DNA of 64,000 nucleotides from Capillimicrobium parvum (GTDB taxonomy: Bacteria; Actinomycetota; Thermoleophilia; Solirubrobacterales; Solirubrobacteraceae). Each line of letters starts with the position of its first letter. The first letter of the stretch is position 1. Under the pieces are notes generated by a model. That model did not search any database and had not been told where the DNA came from. It saw only the letters and a program-made list of their open reading frames with translations. The translations under genes and the position numbers were made by a program. Shown in pieces: positions 55,937-63,949 of this stretch. The stretch covers positions 2,790,001-2,854,000 of the forward strand of contig NZ_CP087164.1 of the NCBI RefSeq assembly GCF_021172045.1, in the 5' to 3' direction.

Positions 55937-56450
55937 CCCGGGCCTCCTGGAGCCACTCCCGCTGCAGCTCGATCAGGCGTGCGGCGTAGCGGTGGTTGAT
56001 CTCGAGCAGGCGCCGGCGCTCGGGCAGCGAGCGGGCCACCTCGAGGGCGTGGCGGATCTCGGCGTCGGCGGTGGCGAGCTCGTCGGCGAGCGGCGCCAGG
56101 CCCTCGAGGATCGCCGCGTGGTCGACGAGGTCGGCGGCGAGGACGCGGACGATCGCCTCCTGCTGCATCCGCGGCAGCGCCGTCGGCGTGCGCACCCAGC
56201 CCTCGAGCGCCTCGACGCCGGCCGGCGTCAGGTCGTAGTGGGTGCGCTGGCGCGTCCGGCCGGGTTCCTTGCGCGACGACAGCAGGCCGAGCTTCTCGAG
56301 CCGCTTGGGCTCCGCGTACCACTGGCTCGGGGCGGCGTCCCAGTAGACGCGGCCGGCCTCGGCCATCCGCCGCAGGTCGTGGGGTCCCGCCCCGCCGCGG
56401 CCGACGAGCACGAGGATCACGTACGAGAAGGGCGACAGGCGGACGGCCAT
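55923..56450 (-). CDS. PadR-family transcriptional regulator
   Basis: Repressor-type regulator of 175 residues. The winged helix reads LSPFSYVILVLVGRGGAGPH, DLRRMAEAGRVYWDAAPSQW and YAEPKRLEKLGLLSSRKEPG, followed by THYDLTPAGVEALEGWV; the C-terminal half is a long helical dimerisation region (LPERRRLLEINHRYAARLIE). The ATG at 56450 overlaps the -35 of the divergent cupin promoter, so binding at the two operators would control both genes (inference). Confidence 0.88.
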   Translation of the reverse strand: MAVRLSPFSYVILVLVGRGGAGPHDLRRMAEAGRVYWDAAPSQWYAEPKRLEKLGLLSSRKEPGRTRQRTHYDLTPAGVEALEGWVRTPTALPRMQQEAIVRVLAADLVDHAAILEGLAPLADELATADAEIRHALEVARSLPERRRLLEINHRYAARLIELQREWLQEARAELA

Positions 56451-56478
56451 TGACAAAGCTCCGATCCAGAGTTACGGT
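56450..56478 (+). promoter_or_regulatory. Consensus sigma-70 promoter of the cupin gene
   Basis: TTGACA (56450-56455) and TACGGT (56473-56478) at the ideal 17-base spacing. The spacer holds operator site 1. This is the strongest promoter seen in the window. Confidence 0.8.
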
Positions 56479-56510
56479 GCGCGACGATCGAGAAAACTCC
56501 GATTCGGAGT
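56457..56510. promoter_or_regulatory. Two operator sites for the PadR-type regulator
   Basis: Site 1 (56457-56473) reads AGCTCCGATCCAGAGTT and lies between the -35 and the -10; site 2 (56496-56510) is the perfect palindrome ACTCCGATTCGGAGT downstream of the -10. Both fit ActCCGATyCgGAGT. Their position would block polymerase on the cupin side. Confidence 0.7.
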
Positions 56511-56527
56511 CTACCCGGAGGAGCATG

Positions 56528-56965
56528 ATGCCCGCCACCGCCATGGCCCCCACGACCGGCCCCGAGCTCGAGTTCCTCGGCTCGCGCGTGCGCATCCTCG
56601 AGGGCAGCGAGGCGATCGGCCTCGTCGACATGATCGAGGTGCCGGCCGGCGACGCCTCACCGCTGCACGTCCACCACGCGCACGACGAGGGCTTCTACGT
56701 CCTGTCGGGCGAGGTCACGCTGCACGTGCCCGGGGAGGCGATCACGCTGGGCGCCGGGGACTTCTTCCTCGCTCCGCACGGCGTGCCCCACGCCTACCGC
56801 GTCGGCGCGGCCCCGGCGCGCTGGCTCGTCACCTCGACGCCCGCCGGGTTCGAGCGCTTCGTCGCCGAGGTCGCCGCCGGGCGCGTGACCGACCCGGCCG
56901 AGCTCGCCGCGGTCGCCGCCCGCCACGAGATCGAGATCCTCGGCCCTCCCGGGATGCTGCCGTAA
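56528..56965 (+). CDS. Cupin domain protein
   Basis: Single-domain cupin of about 145 residues. Cupin motif 1 is DASPLHVHHAHDEGFYVLSG, with two His, a further His and a Glu as metal ligands; motif 2 is LGAGDFFLAPHGVPHAYRVG, with the final His. A C-terminal helical tail follows. CCGGAGGAG lies 5-6 bases before the ATG at 56528; ATG at 56525 is nearly as good. The gene is under a consensus promoter with operators for the divergent PadR-type regulator, so it is probably induced by a small aromatic or xenobiotic signal (inference from regulator family). Confidence 0.87.
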   Translation: MPATAMAPTTGPELEFLGSRVRILEGSEAIGLVDMIEVPAGDASPLHVHHAHDEGFYVLSGEVTLHVPGEAITLGAGDFFLAPHGVPHAYRVGAAPARWLVTSTPAGFERFVAEVAAGRVTDPAELAAVAARHEIEILGPPGMLP

Positions 56966-56998
56966 GCGCCCGGCGCGCCGGCCGCCGCCCGCGCTTTC

Positions 56999-57004
56999 TA
57001 CCCT
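56999..57004 (+). promoter_or_regulatory. Probable -10 element of the gene at 57012
   Basis: TACCCT lies 7 bases before the ATG at 57012, without a ribosome binding site. Confidence 0.45.
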
Positions 57005-57011
57005 GGGACCG

Positions 57012-57509
57012 ATGGACCCAGACGGCGACAGCGGCGACCGGCGCACCCCGGCGGAGCGGCTGCTGGCGCGGCGCCTGCCCGACCGGGGCGCGGCGCCGCA
57101 CCAGTTCGACCGGCGCTCGCTGCAGGCCGAGCGCACGCTCGAGGGGTACCTGCGCGGCTCCGCGCCGCCGCGCTGGATGGAGCGTGCGGCTCAGGTCGAC
57201 CGCGGCATCGAGCGCGAGCGCGAGGAGCTCGAACGCGCCCACCGCGCACTGCGCGAGCGCTGCGGCGACGACCCGGCGGCGTTCCCCGCGCGGTGGCGGG
57301 AGCTTGTCGAGCGCTGGCCGTTCGACGCCGAGCTCAACGAGCTCATCGCGCAGCACAACGAGTGGTACCCCATCGAGCGCCGCCTGCCGATGAACCCGCG
57401 CACCGGCGACTACGTGCTCATCATGGGCCGCTCGCACCGGCGCCCCGTGCTCGACGCGGCATGGGCGCTGCGCGAGTTCCCGGCCGAGGTTCGCCGCCCA
57501 GGGACATAG
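57012..57509 (+). CDS. Conserved hypothetical protein, charged helical
   Basis: Unrecognised cytoplasmic protein of 165 residues. An Arg/Asp-rich N-terminus is followed by a long charged helix (MERAAQVDRGIEREREELER) and a more globular end: FPARWRELVERWPFDAELNE, LIAQHNEWYPIERRLPMNPR and TGDYVLIMGRSHRRPVLDAA. Gly-Asp-Tyr and Arg-Pro-Val in the last part could be a conserved surface. It stands upstream of the ClC gene with a 12-base gap. No function can be assigned. Confidence 0.65.
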   Translation: MDPDGDSGDRRTPAERLLARRLPDRGAAPHQFDRRSLQAERTLEGYLRGSAPPRWMERAAQVDRGIEREREELERAHRALRERCGDDPAAFPARWRELVERWPFDAELNELIAQHNEWYPIERRLPMNPRTGDYVLIMGRSHRRPVLDAAWALREFPAEVRRPGT

Positions 57510-57512
57510 AGT
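57507..57512 (+). promoter_or_regulatory. Possible -10 element of the ClC gene
   Basis: TAGAGT overlaps the preceding stop codon and lies 9 bases before the GTG at 57522; no ribosome binding site is visible. Confidence 0.35.
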
Positions 57513-57521
57513 CGTGGCCTC

Positions 57522-58829
57522 GTGGCCACTCCTCCGTCCGAGACCGCTCCGACCGCGCCCAAGGCGGGTCGCCGCCGGGGCCTGCTCATCCTTGCGGCGG
57601 CGATCATCATCGGCGTCGTCGACGGCCTCCTGTTCATGGGCTTCGAATGGGTCGTCAATCACGGGCTCGACTGGATCTGGAACGACGTCTTCGACACCGA
57701 CGACGAGCGCTGGCGGGTGGTGCCGCTCGCGCTCGCGCTCGGCCTGCTGTTCGGCGTGGCCCTGCGGCTGCTGCGCCAGGACCGGCTCGTCGAGCCGCAC
57801 ACCGACCCGATGGCCGCCAACGAGGATGCCGACCCCGACGCACCGCTGCCGCGCGAGACGCTGTGGATGATCGGCGTGATCATCCTGGTCGGCCTCGCGA
57901 GCCTGCTCGCGGGCGCCTCGCTCGGGCCCGAGGCGCCGCTCGTCGGCGCCACGTCGGCGATCGGCGTCTACGTCGCGAACCGCATCGACCCGGGGCCGGA
58001 AGGGCGCCTGCTCGTCCTCTGCAGCGTCGGCGCGCTGCTGGTGGCGTTCTTCGGCTCGCTCGTACCGATCGCGCTGCCGATCCTCGTCCTGGTGCAGCGC
58101 ACCCGGCGGCTGCCGATCCCGGCGCTCATCGCGATCGTGCTGTCCGGGGCGGCGGCGTACGGCACGCTGTACGCCGTCCAGGGCGGCGCGCCCGGGTTCG
58201 GGAGCATCCCGTTCGAGACCGGGGCGCAGGCGCACGACTACGCGACCGCGCTGCTGCTGGGCATCGCCTGCGTGCCGGTCGGGCTGCTGCTGCGCTGGCT
58301 GGTCGAGGCGGTCTGGGCCGTGGCCAAGCGGGTCGACGCGCACGTGCCGTGGTGGATCACGGCGGCAGGGTTCGGCGCCGTGCTCGGGGTGTGGTACCTC
58401 ATCGGCGGCGAGACCGTCCAGTTCAGCGGCAGCGAGGGCAGCGGGCTGCTGCTGCACCACGCCGATGACTACGGGTGGGCCGCGCTGGCGGGGATCGTGC
58501 TCATGAAGATCGTGGCCACGGCGTGGTCGCTGGGCACCGGCTATCGCGGCGGCCTCGTGTTCCCGTCGGTGTTCTGCGGCGTCGCGCTCGGCCTCACGGT
58601 CGGCGCGATCTTCGGCGATCAGGCCGGCCCGGGGCTGCTGATCGGGGCCGTCGGCGGCATCCTGGCCGAGATGACCGCTCCGGTGGTGGGCGTGATCATG
58701 CTCGTCGCGCTGCTGCCGGCGAAGTACGCGGGCATCGCGGTCATGGCGGCGGTCGGCGTGTTCATCGGGCGCTGGGTGGTGGACCGCGCCGGGCCGCGCC
58801 GAGCCGCCGCGCCGGACGCGGGGATCTGA
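57522..58829 (+). CDS. ClC-type chloride channel/antiporter
   Basis: Polytopic membrane protein of 435 residues. The ClC filter region is recognisable: GASLGPEAPLVGATSAIGVY corresponds to the GxEGP/GREGP loop, and TGYRGGLVFPSVFCGVALGL to the GxFxP loop. GFGSIPFETG is an intermediate loop. About 11-12 helices are visible. The position of the gating Glu differs slightly (GPEAP instead of REGP), so channel versus exchanger cannot be told. No CBS domains. Basic N-terminal tail. Confidence 0.88.
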   Translation: MATPPSETAPTAPKAGRRRGLLILAAAIIIGVVDGLLFMGFEWVVNHGLDWIWNDVFDTDDERWRVVPLALALGLLFGVALRLLRQDRLVEPHTDPMAANEDADPDAPLPRETLWMIGVIILVGLASLLAGASLGPEAPLVGATSAIGVYVANRIDPGPEGRLLVLCSVGALLVAFFGSLVPIALPILVLVQRTRRLPIPALIAIVLSGAAAYGTLYAVQGGAPGFGSIPFETGAQAHDYATALLLGIACVPVGLLLRWLVEAVWAVAKRVDAHVPWWITAAGFGAVLGVWYLIGGETVQFSGSEGSGLLLHHADDYGWAALAGIVLMKIVATAWSLGTGYRGGLVFPSVFCGVALGLTVGAIFGDQAGPGLLIGAVGGILAEMTAPVVGVIMLVALLPAKYAGIAVMAAVGVFIGRWVVDRAGPRRAAAPDAGI

Positions 58830-58950
58830 CGCGCGTCCGGCGAGCGGGCGGCGGCTCCGGCCCTGACACGGGAGCGCGCTGGATGTACGGTTCCCTGAGA
58901 GATACGACGGCCGCGCCGCCGTCGCGCCGTGCACGAGAGGGGAGCCTGAG

Positions 58951-59928
58951 ATGTCGAACGAGGGTCTCATCCGGGGAACGCACCATCTGACGTTCTGCGT
59001 GGGCCGCGCACAGGAGGACTACGACTTCCACGTACGCCTGCTCGGCCTTCGCAGCGTCAAGAAGACGGTGCTCTTCGACGGGGAGCTCCCGATCTACCAC
59101 CTCTACTACGGCAACGAGGTCGGCGACGAAAGCACGGTCCTCACGGCGTTCCCGTATCGCCAGGCGGGCTGGATGGGCCGGCGCGGGACGAACCAGTGCA
59201 GGTCGATCAACCTCTCCGTGCCGGCCGACTCGCTCGGATTCTGGGCGGACCGCCTGCGCGGCGCGGGCCTCGAGGTCGGCGAGGTCGAGCGGTTCGGGAC
59301 GCCGCGCCTCGAGTTCGCCCATCCGTGCGGCATCCCGTACCAGTTGATCGGCGAGAGCGGCCCGGATCCCCGCGATCCCTGGGAGGGCAACGGCGTCGAC
59401 GGCGAGCACGGGATCCGCGGCGCGTTCGGCACTACCACCTCCGTGCGCGAGCCCGAGCCGATGGACGACTTCCTCGTGCGCGGGATGGCCGCGAAGAAGG
59501 TGGCCGGCGAGGGCGCGCACCACCACTACGAGTTCGGGACGGCCGACGGTCACGGCCGCGTTCTCGAGCTCGTCGAGGAGCCCGACCTGCCGCAGGGCAC
59601 CTGGACGTTCGGCGAGGGCACGATCCATCACCACGCGTTCGCGGTCGCCACGGCCGAGGACCAGCTCGCGGTCAAGGACCACATCGTCGGGCTCGGCTTC
59701 ACCGACGTCTCCGACGTCAAGGACCGCGGCTACTTCTTCTCGATCTACTGCCGGACGCCCGGTGGCGCGCTGTTCGAATTCGCGTACTCGCGGCCGCAGG
59801 GCTTCTTCATCGACGAGGCCGCCGACGAGCTCGGCACCCACATGTGCATCCCGCCGCACTGGGAGGACCGGCGCTCGGAGATCGCGCAGCTCGAGTCGAT
59901 CGACACCGAGGAGGTCGTCGTCGGCTGA
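58951..59928 (+). CDS. VOC-superfamily ring-cleaving dioxygenase-like protein (PcpA/MhqO type)
   Basis: Two tandem glyoxalase/VOC modules in 325 residues. The first metal ligand His is in LIRGTHHLTFCVG near residue 11, the second in TIHHHAFAVAT near residue 227, and the Glu in GALFEFAYSRPQGFFID near residue 273, the same spacing as in hydroquinone dioxygenases such as PcpA and MhqO. Fe(II)-dependent aromatic ring cleavage is plausible. GAGAGGGGAG is a strong ribosome binding site, so this gene, unlike many here, has a leader; TACGGT at about 58885 is a candidate -10. Confidence 0.85.
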   Translation: MSNEGLIRGTHHLTFCVGRAQEDYDFHVRLLGLRSVKKTVLFDGELPIYHLYYGNEVGDESTVLTAFPYRQAGWMGRRGTNQCRSINLSVPADSLGFWADRLRGAGLEVGEVERFGTPRLEFAHPCGIPYQLIGESGPDPRDPWEGNGVDGEHGIRGAFGTTTSVREPEPMDDFLVRGMAAKKVAGEGAHHHYEFGTADGHGRVLELVEEPDLPQGTWTFGEGTIHHHAFAVATAEDQLAVKDHIVGLGFTDVSDVKDRGYFFSIYCRTPGGALFEFAYSRPQGFFIDEAADELGTHMCIPPHWEDRRSEIAQLESIDTEEVVVG

Positions 59929-59944
59929 GGCGGCGCGCGCGGCT

Positions 59945-60295
59945 TCAGGCGAAGAGCGGCGCGAGGTCGATGAACACCCGGTAGTCGGCGATGAGGCCGC
60001 CGACCTCGCGGTAGATCGTGACCACGGGGACGGTGACCCGGCCGCCGTCCTTGCGGGTGTAGGTCACGTTGGACTCGACGATCGTGGCGCCCGCCGGCTG
60101 CCACTGCTCGACCACCTCGTGCTCGACGCCGTCGACCGTCTCGCAGAACCCGGCCCAGGCGTCGCGGATGGCGGCGCGGCCCCGGACCGGCTCGGCGTTG
60201 CCGAAGCGCATGACCGCGTCGTCGGCGAGGTGCGCGGCGAAGCGGTCGGGGTCCATCGTGTCGATGTCGGCGAACAGGGTGTCCCGGGTGGCCAT
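59945..60295 (-). CDS. SnoaL-like (NTF2-fold) protein
   Basis: Small cone-shaped-fold protein of 116 residues. LFADIDTMDPDRFAAHLADD, AVMRFGNAEPVRGRAAIRDA and VPVVTIYREVGGLIADYRVF are typical of the SnoaL_2/NTF2-like group, with the usual Asp/His-rich pocket. Members are cyclases, isomerases or binding proteins. AAGGAGGAG lies 4 bases before the ATG. It follows the deacetylase gene on the same strand and is convergent with the dioxygenase gene. Confidence 0.85.
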   Translation of the reverse strand: MATRDTLFADIDTMDPDRFAAHLADDAVMRFGNAEPVRGRAAIRDAWAGFCETVDGVEHEVVEQWQPAGATIVESNVTYTRKDGGRVTVPVVTIYREVGGLIADYRVFIDLAPLFA

Positions 60296-60318
60296 CGCTC
60301 TCCTCCTTCGGTTGGTGG

Positions 60319-60996
60319 TCACGGATCCGGCGCCGGCGCGACGATCCCGTCCAGCGAGCCGGCGATGCGGCCCCGGCGGATCGGGACGCAGGTGTCGGGG
60401 AAGCCGCGGACGAACCGCGCGCCGTCCTGCGCGGCGAGGTCGAGGAACCGCTCGAGGTGGTCCATGGCGCCGGTCGGCAGGTCGTGCAGGACGAGCACGG
60501 CGGGGTCGGCGGCGCGGCACTGGCACACCGCGATCTCGGGCCAGCGGCGGGGCCGCTCCCAGTCGCGCGGCACGGCGTTCCACGTCACGCACGTGTAGCC
60601 GCCGGCGACGAGCACCTCCACGGCAGTCGGGCTGAGCACGCGCTCGTCGAGGTGGCCGCCGCCGCCGAACGGGCGGAACAGGCGGTCGGGGTGGGCGAGG
60701 TCGCCGATCAGGCGCTGGGTCGCCTCGATCTCCTCGCGGACCGCGGCCTCGTCGCCGAGCTCGCCCAGCGGCGTGCCGTGGGTGAGCGTGTGGTTGCCGA
60801 TCGCGTGCCCCTCCTCGGCGGCGCGCTGGGCCAGGGCGCGGGCGCCGGGCCGCGCCAGCTTCGCGCCGACGACGAAGAACGTCGCCGGGATGGCGCGCCG
60901 GGCCAGGACGTCGAGCACGTGCGGGGTCACGCCGGGCTCGGGCCCGTTGTCGAACGTGAGCGAGATGTCGGGCACGCACGCGGCATTCCATCGCAT
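60319..60996 (-). CDS. Polysaccharide deacetylase (NodB homology) with altered metal motif
   Basis: CE4-family deacetylase-like protein of 225 residues without a signal peptide. Motif 1 reads ISLTFDNGPEPG, where the second Asp of the usual TFDDGP, a metal ligand, is Asn. Motif 2 is GNHTLTHG with both His, motif 3 RPFGGGGHLD, and motif 5 LVLHDLPTG. The altered ligand occurs in some CE4 members, so activity or metal may differ. The lack of an export signal suggests an intracellular substrate. It is the first gene of a pair with the SnoaL-like gene. Confidence 0.85.
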   Translation of the reverse strand: MRWNAACVPDISLTFDNGPEPGVTPHVLDVLARRAIPATFFVVGAKLARPGARALAQRAAEEGHAIGNHTLTHGTPLGELGDEAAVREEIEATQRLIGDLAHPDRLFRPFGGGGHLDERVLSPTAVEVLVAGGYTCVTWNAVPRDWERPRRWPEIAVCQCRAADPAVLVLHDLPTGAMDHLERFLDLAAQDGARFVRGFPDTCVPIRRGRIAGSLDGIVAPAPDP

Positions 60997-61036
60997 CGCG
61001 GTTGCGGCCGAGCCGAGGGGCGCCGCTCGGGTCGTC

Positions 61037-61042
61037 TAGGGT
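61037..61042 (+). promoter_or_regulatory. Probable -10 element of the gene at 61051
   Basis: TAGGGT lies 8 bases before the ATG, without a ribosome binding site. Confidence 0.45.
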
Positions 61043-61050
61043 GCGCCCCG

Positions 61051-61542
61051 ATGGCTGCGGCGCGGCGGACTCGGTCACGAACGGTTCGGCTCGTGGAGCA
61101 GCGGCTGTCGATCGTGCGCCTGCTCATCGCGCTGTTCGTCGCCCGGATCGTCGTCACGGTCGCGGAGATCGCCGAGTCGCGGCTGACGGTGTGGTCGGTG
61201 CTGATCTCCGTGGCGATCGGCGTCGAGGCGTGGCGCGCGTGGCGGGTCCGGCTCGCCGCCAAGCGTGCGGGCCTGGCCCCGCCGCCCCCGCCGGCCGACT
61301 CCGTGTGGAACCGCATCCTGACGCCCGTCGAGCGCGTCGGCCCCGCCGTGCTCTACGTCGTCACCGTGCTGTTCGTCGTCGCGACCGTGGCGATGGTGGC
61401 CGACGACCAGGCCCAGGACCGGCTGCTGAACCTCACGCTCGTCGTGCGCGAGATCACGACGTTCCTCTTCGTCGCGATCTTCATCGTCGCCGCGCTCGCG
61501 GTCCGGGCGGGGCGCGCGGCCCCATCCGCCGGCCAGGGGTAG
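61051..61542 (+). CDS. Small membrane protein, about four helices
   Basis: Unrecognised protein of 163 residues with a basic N-terminus (AAARRTRSRTVRLVEQRL) and four hydrophobic segments: IVRLLIALFVARIVVTVAEI, LTVWSVLISVAIGVEAW, VGPAVLYVVTVLFVVATVAM and EITTFLFVAIFIVAALAV. A Pro-rich loop (LAPPPPPADSVWNRILTPVE) lies in the middle. It ends one base before the stop of the convergent VOC gene. No function can be given. Confidence 0.7.
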   Translation: MAAARRTRSRTVRLVEQRLSIVRLLIALFVARIVVTVAEIAESRLTVWSVLISVAIGVEAWRAWRVRLAAKRAGLAPPPPPADSVWNRILTPVERVGPAVLYVVTVLFVVATVAMVADDQAQDRLLNLTLVVREITTFLFVAIFIVAALAVRAGRAAPSAGQG

Positions 61543-62091
61543 CTACGCGCTGTCGCGGGCCAGGCCGGTGAAGAACTCGACGTCGGCGTCCTGCAGCTGG
61601 CAGATCTCGAGCATGTGCCCGAGCTCGTCGCTCGTGTCGACGTACCCGGCGCGTACCCGGCCGGGGATCAGCACGGTGTAGTCGACCCTCAGGCCCGACC
61701 GCGCCAGGAGCTGCGTCATCTCGTCCCAGGCCTCGTCGCCCAGCGCCATGAACGTCGCGAGGTGGTGCAGGCGGACCGCGAACGAGCCGTCGGCCGGCAG
61801 GAAGCGGCGGTAGAACCCGACCTCGCCCGACACCGGCTCGATGAGCTCGACGATCAGGCCGCCGCGCGCACCCATCGCGATCCGCGCCGACCAGTCGGCC
61901 GGCTCGTCGCCCTTGAGGAACGTCGCGGTGTCCGTCGGGACCTCGACGCAGTGCTCGAGGCCGAAGCGCTCGCGCAGGAACCCGATGCCGCGGTCGAGGT
62001 CGGTCGTGACGTAGCCGAGCTGCCAGACGTTGGCGAACAGGTCGGCCAGCGCCGCGACCGGCCGCGGCGGGGTCAGCAGGCGCTCGCTCAC
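61543..62091 (-). CDS. VOC-superfamily protein, third gene of the GMC operon
   Basis: Glyoxalase/bleomycin-resistance-fold protein of 182 residues. The fold is visible in WQLGYVTTDLDRGIGFLRER, FGLEHCVEVPTDTATFLKGD, RLHHLATFMALGDEAWDEMT and DELGHMLEICQLQDADVEFF. Probable ligands are His in HHLATF and Glu in MLEIC. GTG start overlaps the stop of the GMC oxidoreductase (GTGA), so it is the third gene of a coupled operon and probably acts on the oxidised product or on a related sterol/aromatic compound (inference). Confidence 0.82.
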   Translation of the reverse strand: MSERLLTPPRPVAALADLFANVWQLGYVTTDLDRGIGFLRERFGLEHCVEVPTDTATFLKGDEPADWSARIAMGARGGLIVELIEPVSGEVGFYRRFLPADGSFAVRLHHLATFMALGDEAWDEMTQLLARSGLRVDYTVLIPGRVRAGYVDTSDELGHMLEICQLQDADVEFFTGLARDSA

Positions 62092-63557
62092 GCCACGACC
62101 GCCCGCTGATCCTGGAGGTAGCCGTGGGGGTCCGCGTCGAGGTGCTCGGCGAGCCGCGTCGCGAGCGCCATGATCGTGTAGGAGGGGTTGGCCGACAGTG
62201 TGCGCGGGATGACCGAGCTGTCGCCGGCGAACAGCCGCCGCACCTCGTGCGACTCGCCGTGGGAGTCGACCACCGACGTCGCCGGGTCGCTGCCCATCCG
62301 GCAGCCGCCCTGCATGTGGGTGGTCGCGGGGGAGCTCCACAGGATGCGCGTCGCGCCCGCCGCCTCGAGCACGTCGCGACAGAACCGAGCGCCCTTCTCG
62401 CGGCGCTCGATCTCGACCGGCTGGAAGTCGGTCCAGAACTGCTCGCGGCCCTCGTCGTCGAGCGTCACGCTCGCGTTGTTGTCGTCGTTGACCATGAGCA
62501 GGAGGCCGATCCAGTGGCGGTAGTCGCGCGCGGCGTCGACGAGCGGCCGGCCCCACATCGGGCCGTTCTCGTCGCACAGGGCGACGGTGAAGCCGATGGG
62601 GTCCTGGACGGTGATCGCCTCGACGACGAAGCCGCCGTCCTCGTCGCGCTGGAAGTCCATGCAGTGCGCGGTGATCGGGTAGACGCGGTGCGCGTCCTGC
62701 GGCTCGTCGAAGCGGCCGAAGACGAACATCGCGGGATGCAGCCCGAGGTGGCGGCCGATCAGTGGGTTCGGCACGCCGGAGCGCAGGAGGATCTGCGGGG
62801 TGTTCAGCGCGCCGCCGGCGACGACGACCGCGCCCGCGTCGACGGTGTGCCGGGCGCCGTCGGCGTCCGTGTACTCAACGCCGCGCGCCTCGAGGCCGCC
62901 GGCGCCCTGCTCGACGAGGACGCGGTCCACGTGGCACTCGGCCCGCAGCTCGAGCTGCCCGCGCGCCCACGGCACCGAGATGTACGTGTTCTGGGTCGAC
63001 TTGCCCGCGTTCGTCGGGCAGCCCTGCAGGCAAGACCCGCACTTCATGCAGTTCTCGTCGGTGTAGGAGATGACGGGCTCGAGGTGCGCGCCCACCGCGT
63101 CGAACCCGCGCGAGACCATGCGCGTGTTCTCGAGCCAGTCGGTCCGCTCGCGCATCCCGAGGACCTCGGCGACGCGCTCGTAGTACGGGTCGAGGTCGCC
63201 CGGGCCGAGCGGCTCGCCGCGATCGTTGACCGGGGCGCTGGCCTCGCGCCACTTGTCGTACTCGTGCTGGGTGGCGCGCAAGGCGACCTTCGTGTTGATG
63301 GTCGTGCTGCCGCCGACGCAGCGGCCTGCGACCAGCGCGACGATGCCGGTGCTCGGGTCGCTGGAGGGCATCGCCATCCGGATCGGCCACCAGATGTCGT
63401 GCATCGCGTGGGCCTCCCAGCGGGTGAAGTCCGCGGCGGTCCGGTGCGGGCCGACCTCGAGCAGCAGGACGCTGCGGCCCTTGCGCGCCAGCTCGCCGGC
63501 GACCACGCCGCCGCCGGCCCCGGAGCCGACGACGACGACGTCGAAGCGCTCGCTCAC
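62088..63557 (-). CDS. GMC-family oxidoreductase with Cys-rich insertion
   Basis: FAD flavoprotein of 489 residues. The N-terminal Rossmann motif is VVVGSGAGGGVVAGELARKG; the GMC signatures are GRCVGGSTTINTKVALRA and VVAGGALNTPQILLRSG; the C-terminal part has THMQGGCRMGSDPAT and LFAGDSSVIPRTLSANPSYT with the active-site His/Asn region. An insertion contains CMKCGSCLQGCPTNAGKST, a four-Cys pattern like a 4Fe-4S ferredoxin motif. Members oxidise alcohols, sterols or sugars. GTG start overlaps the upstream gene for a gluconate-dehydrogenase subunit-3-like protein. The substrate is unknown. Confidence 0.9.
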   Translation of the reverse strand: MSERFDVVVVGSGAGGGVVAGELARKGRSVLLLEVGPHRTAADFTRWEAHAMHDIWWPIRMAMPSSDPSTGIVALVAGRCVGGSTTINTKVALRATQHEYDKWREASAPVNDRGEPLGPGDLDPYYERVAEVLGMRERTDWLENTRMVSRGFDAVGAHLEPVISYTDENCMKCGSCLQGCPTNAGKSTQNTYISVPWARGQLELRAECHVDRVLVEQGAGGLEARGVEYTDADGARHTVDAGAVVVAGGALNTPQILLRSGVPNPLIGRHLGLHPAMFVFGRFDEPQDAHRVYPITAHCMDFQRDEDGGFVVEAITVQDPIGFTVALCDENGPMWGRPLVDAARDYRHWIGLLLMVNDDNNASVTLDDEGREQFWTDFQPVEIERREKGARFCRDVLEAAGATRILWSSPATTHMQGGCRMGSDPATSVVDSHGESHEVRRLFAGDSSVIPRTLSANPSYTIMALATRLAEHLDADPHGYLQDQRAVVA

Positions 63558-63943
63558 GCGCCCACCCCCAGGTACGACCAGTCCTTGTCGATGCGGCTCG
63601 CCAGCGGGAACCGGAAGTCGATCTCCTCGTAGGCGCCGGGTCCGGGCGCGCCGGGGGCGACGAAGTCGCTGTAGAAGGCCTCGATCGCCAGCGCGCGGAC
63701 CATCTGGAACTCCGGCGTGGCGGCCAGCGGCGCGAGCGCCTCGGCCCCGCCGCCGGCGTGCGGGGCGAGCGCGTCGACCGCATGCAGCGCGCCGTCGCGC
63801 ACGGCCTCGGGCGCGGCGGCGAGGATCGCGTCGATGTAGACGACGGGGCCCACGCGCGACGAGCCGGGGACGATCGTCTCGCACAGCGACTCGAGCGTCG
63901 CGGCGCGCTCCCGGTCCAGGCATTTGAGCTCAGCGCTGGTCAT
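63554..63943 (-). CDS. Gluconate 2-dehydrogenase subunit 3-like protein
   Basis: Small partner protein of 129 residues. CLDRERAATLESLCETIVPG is the typical start of the gluconate_2-dh3 family, whose members are the small subunit of membrane-bound FAD-dependent sugar or sorbitol dehydrogenases. FYSDFVAPGAPGPGAYEEID and IDKDWSYLGVG are the conserved C-terminal region. No Tat signal is present at the chosen ATG, which is unusual for exported members. The first gene of the three-gene operon; a -10 element is visible upstream. Confidence 0.85.
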   Translation of the reverse strand: MTSAELKCLDRERAATLESLCETIVPGSSRVGPVVYIDAILAAAPEAVRDGALHAVDALAPHAGGGAEALAPLAATPEFQMVRALAIEAFYSDFVAPGAPGPGAYEEIDFRFPLASRIDKDWSYLGVGA

Positions 63944-63949
63944 CGCTCG

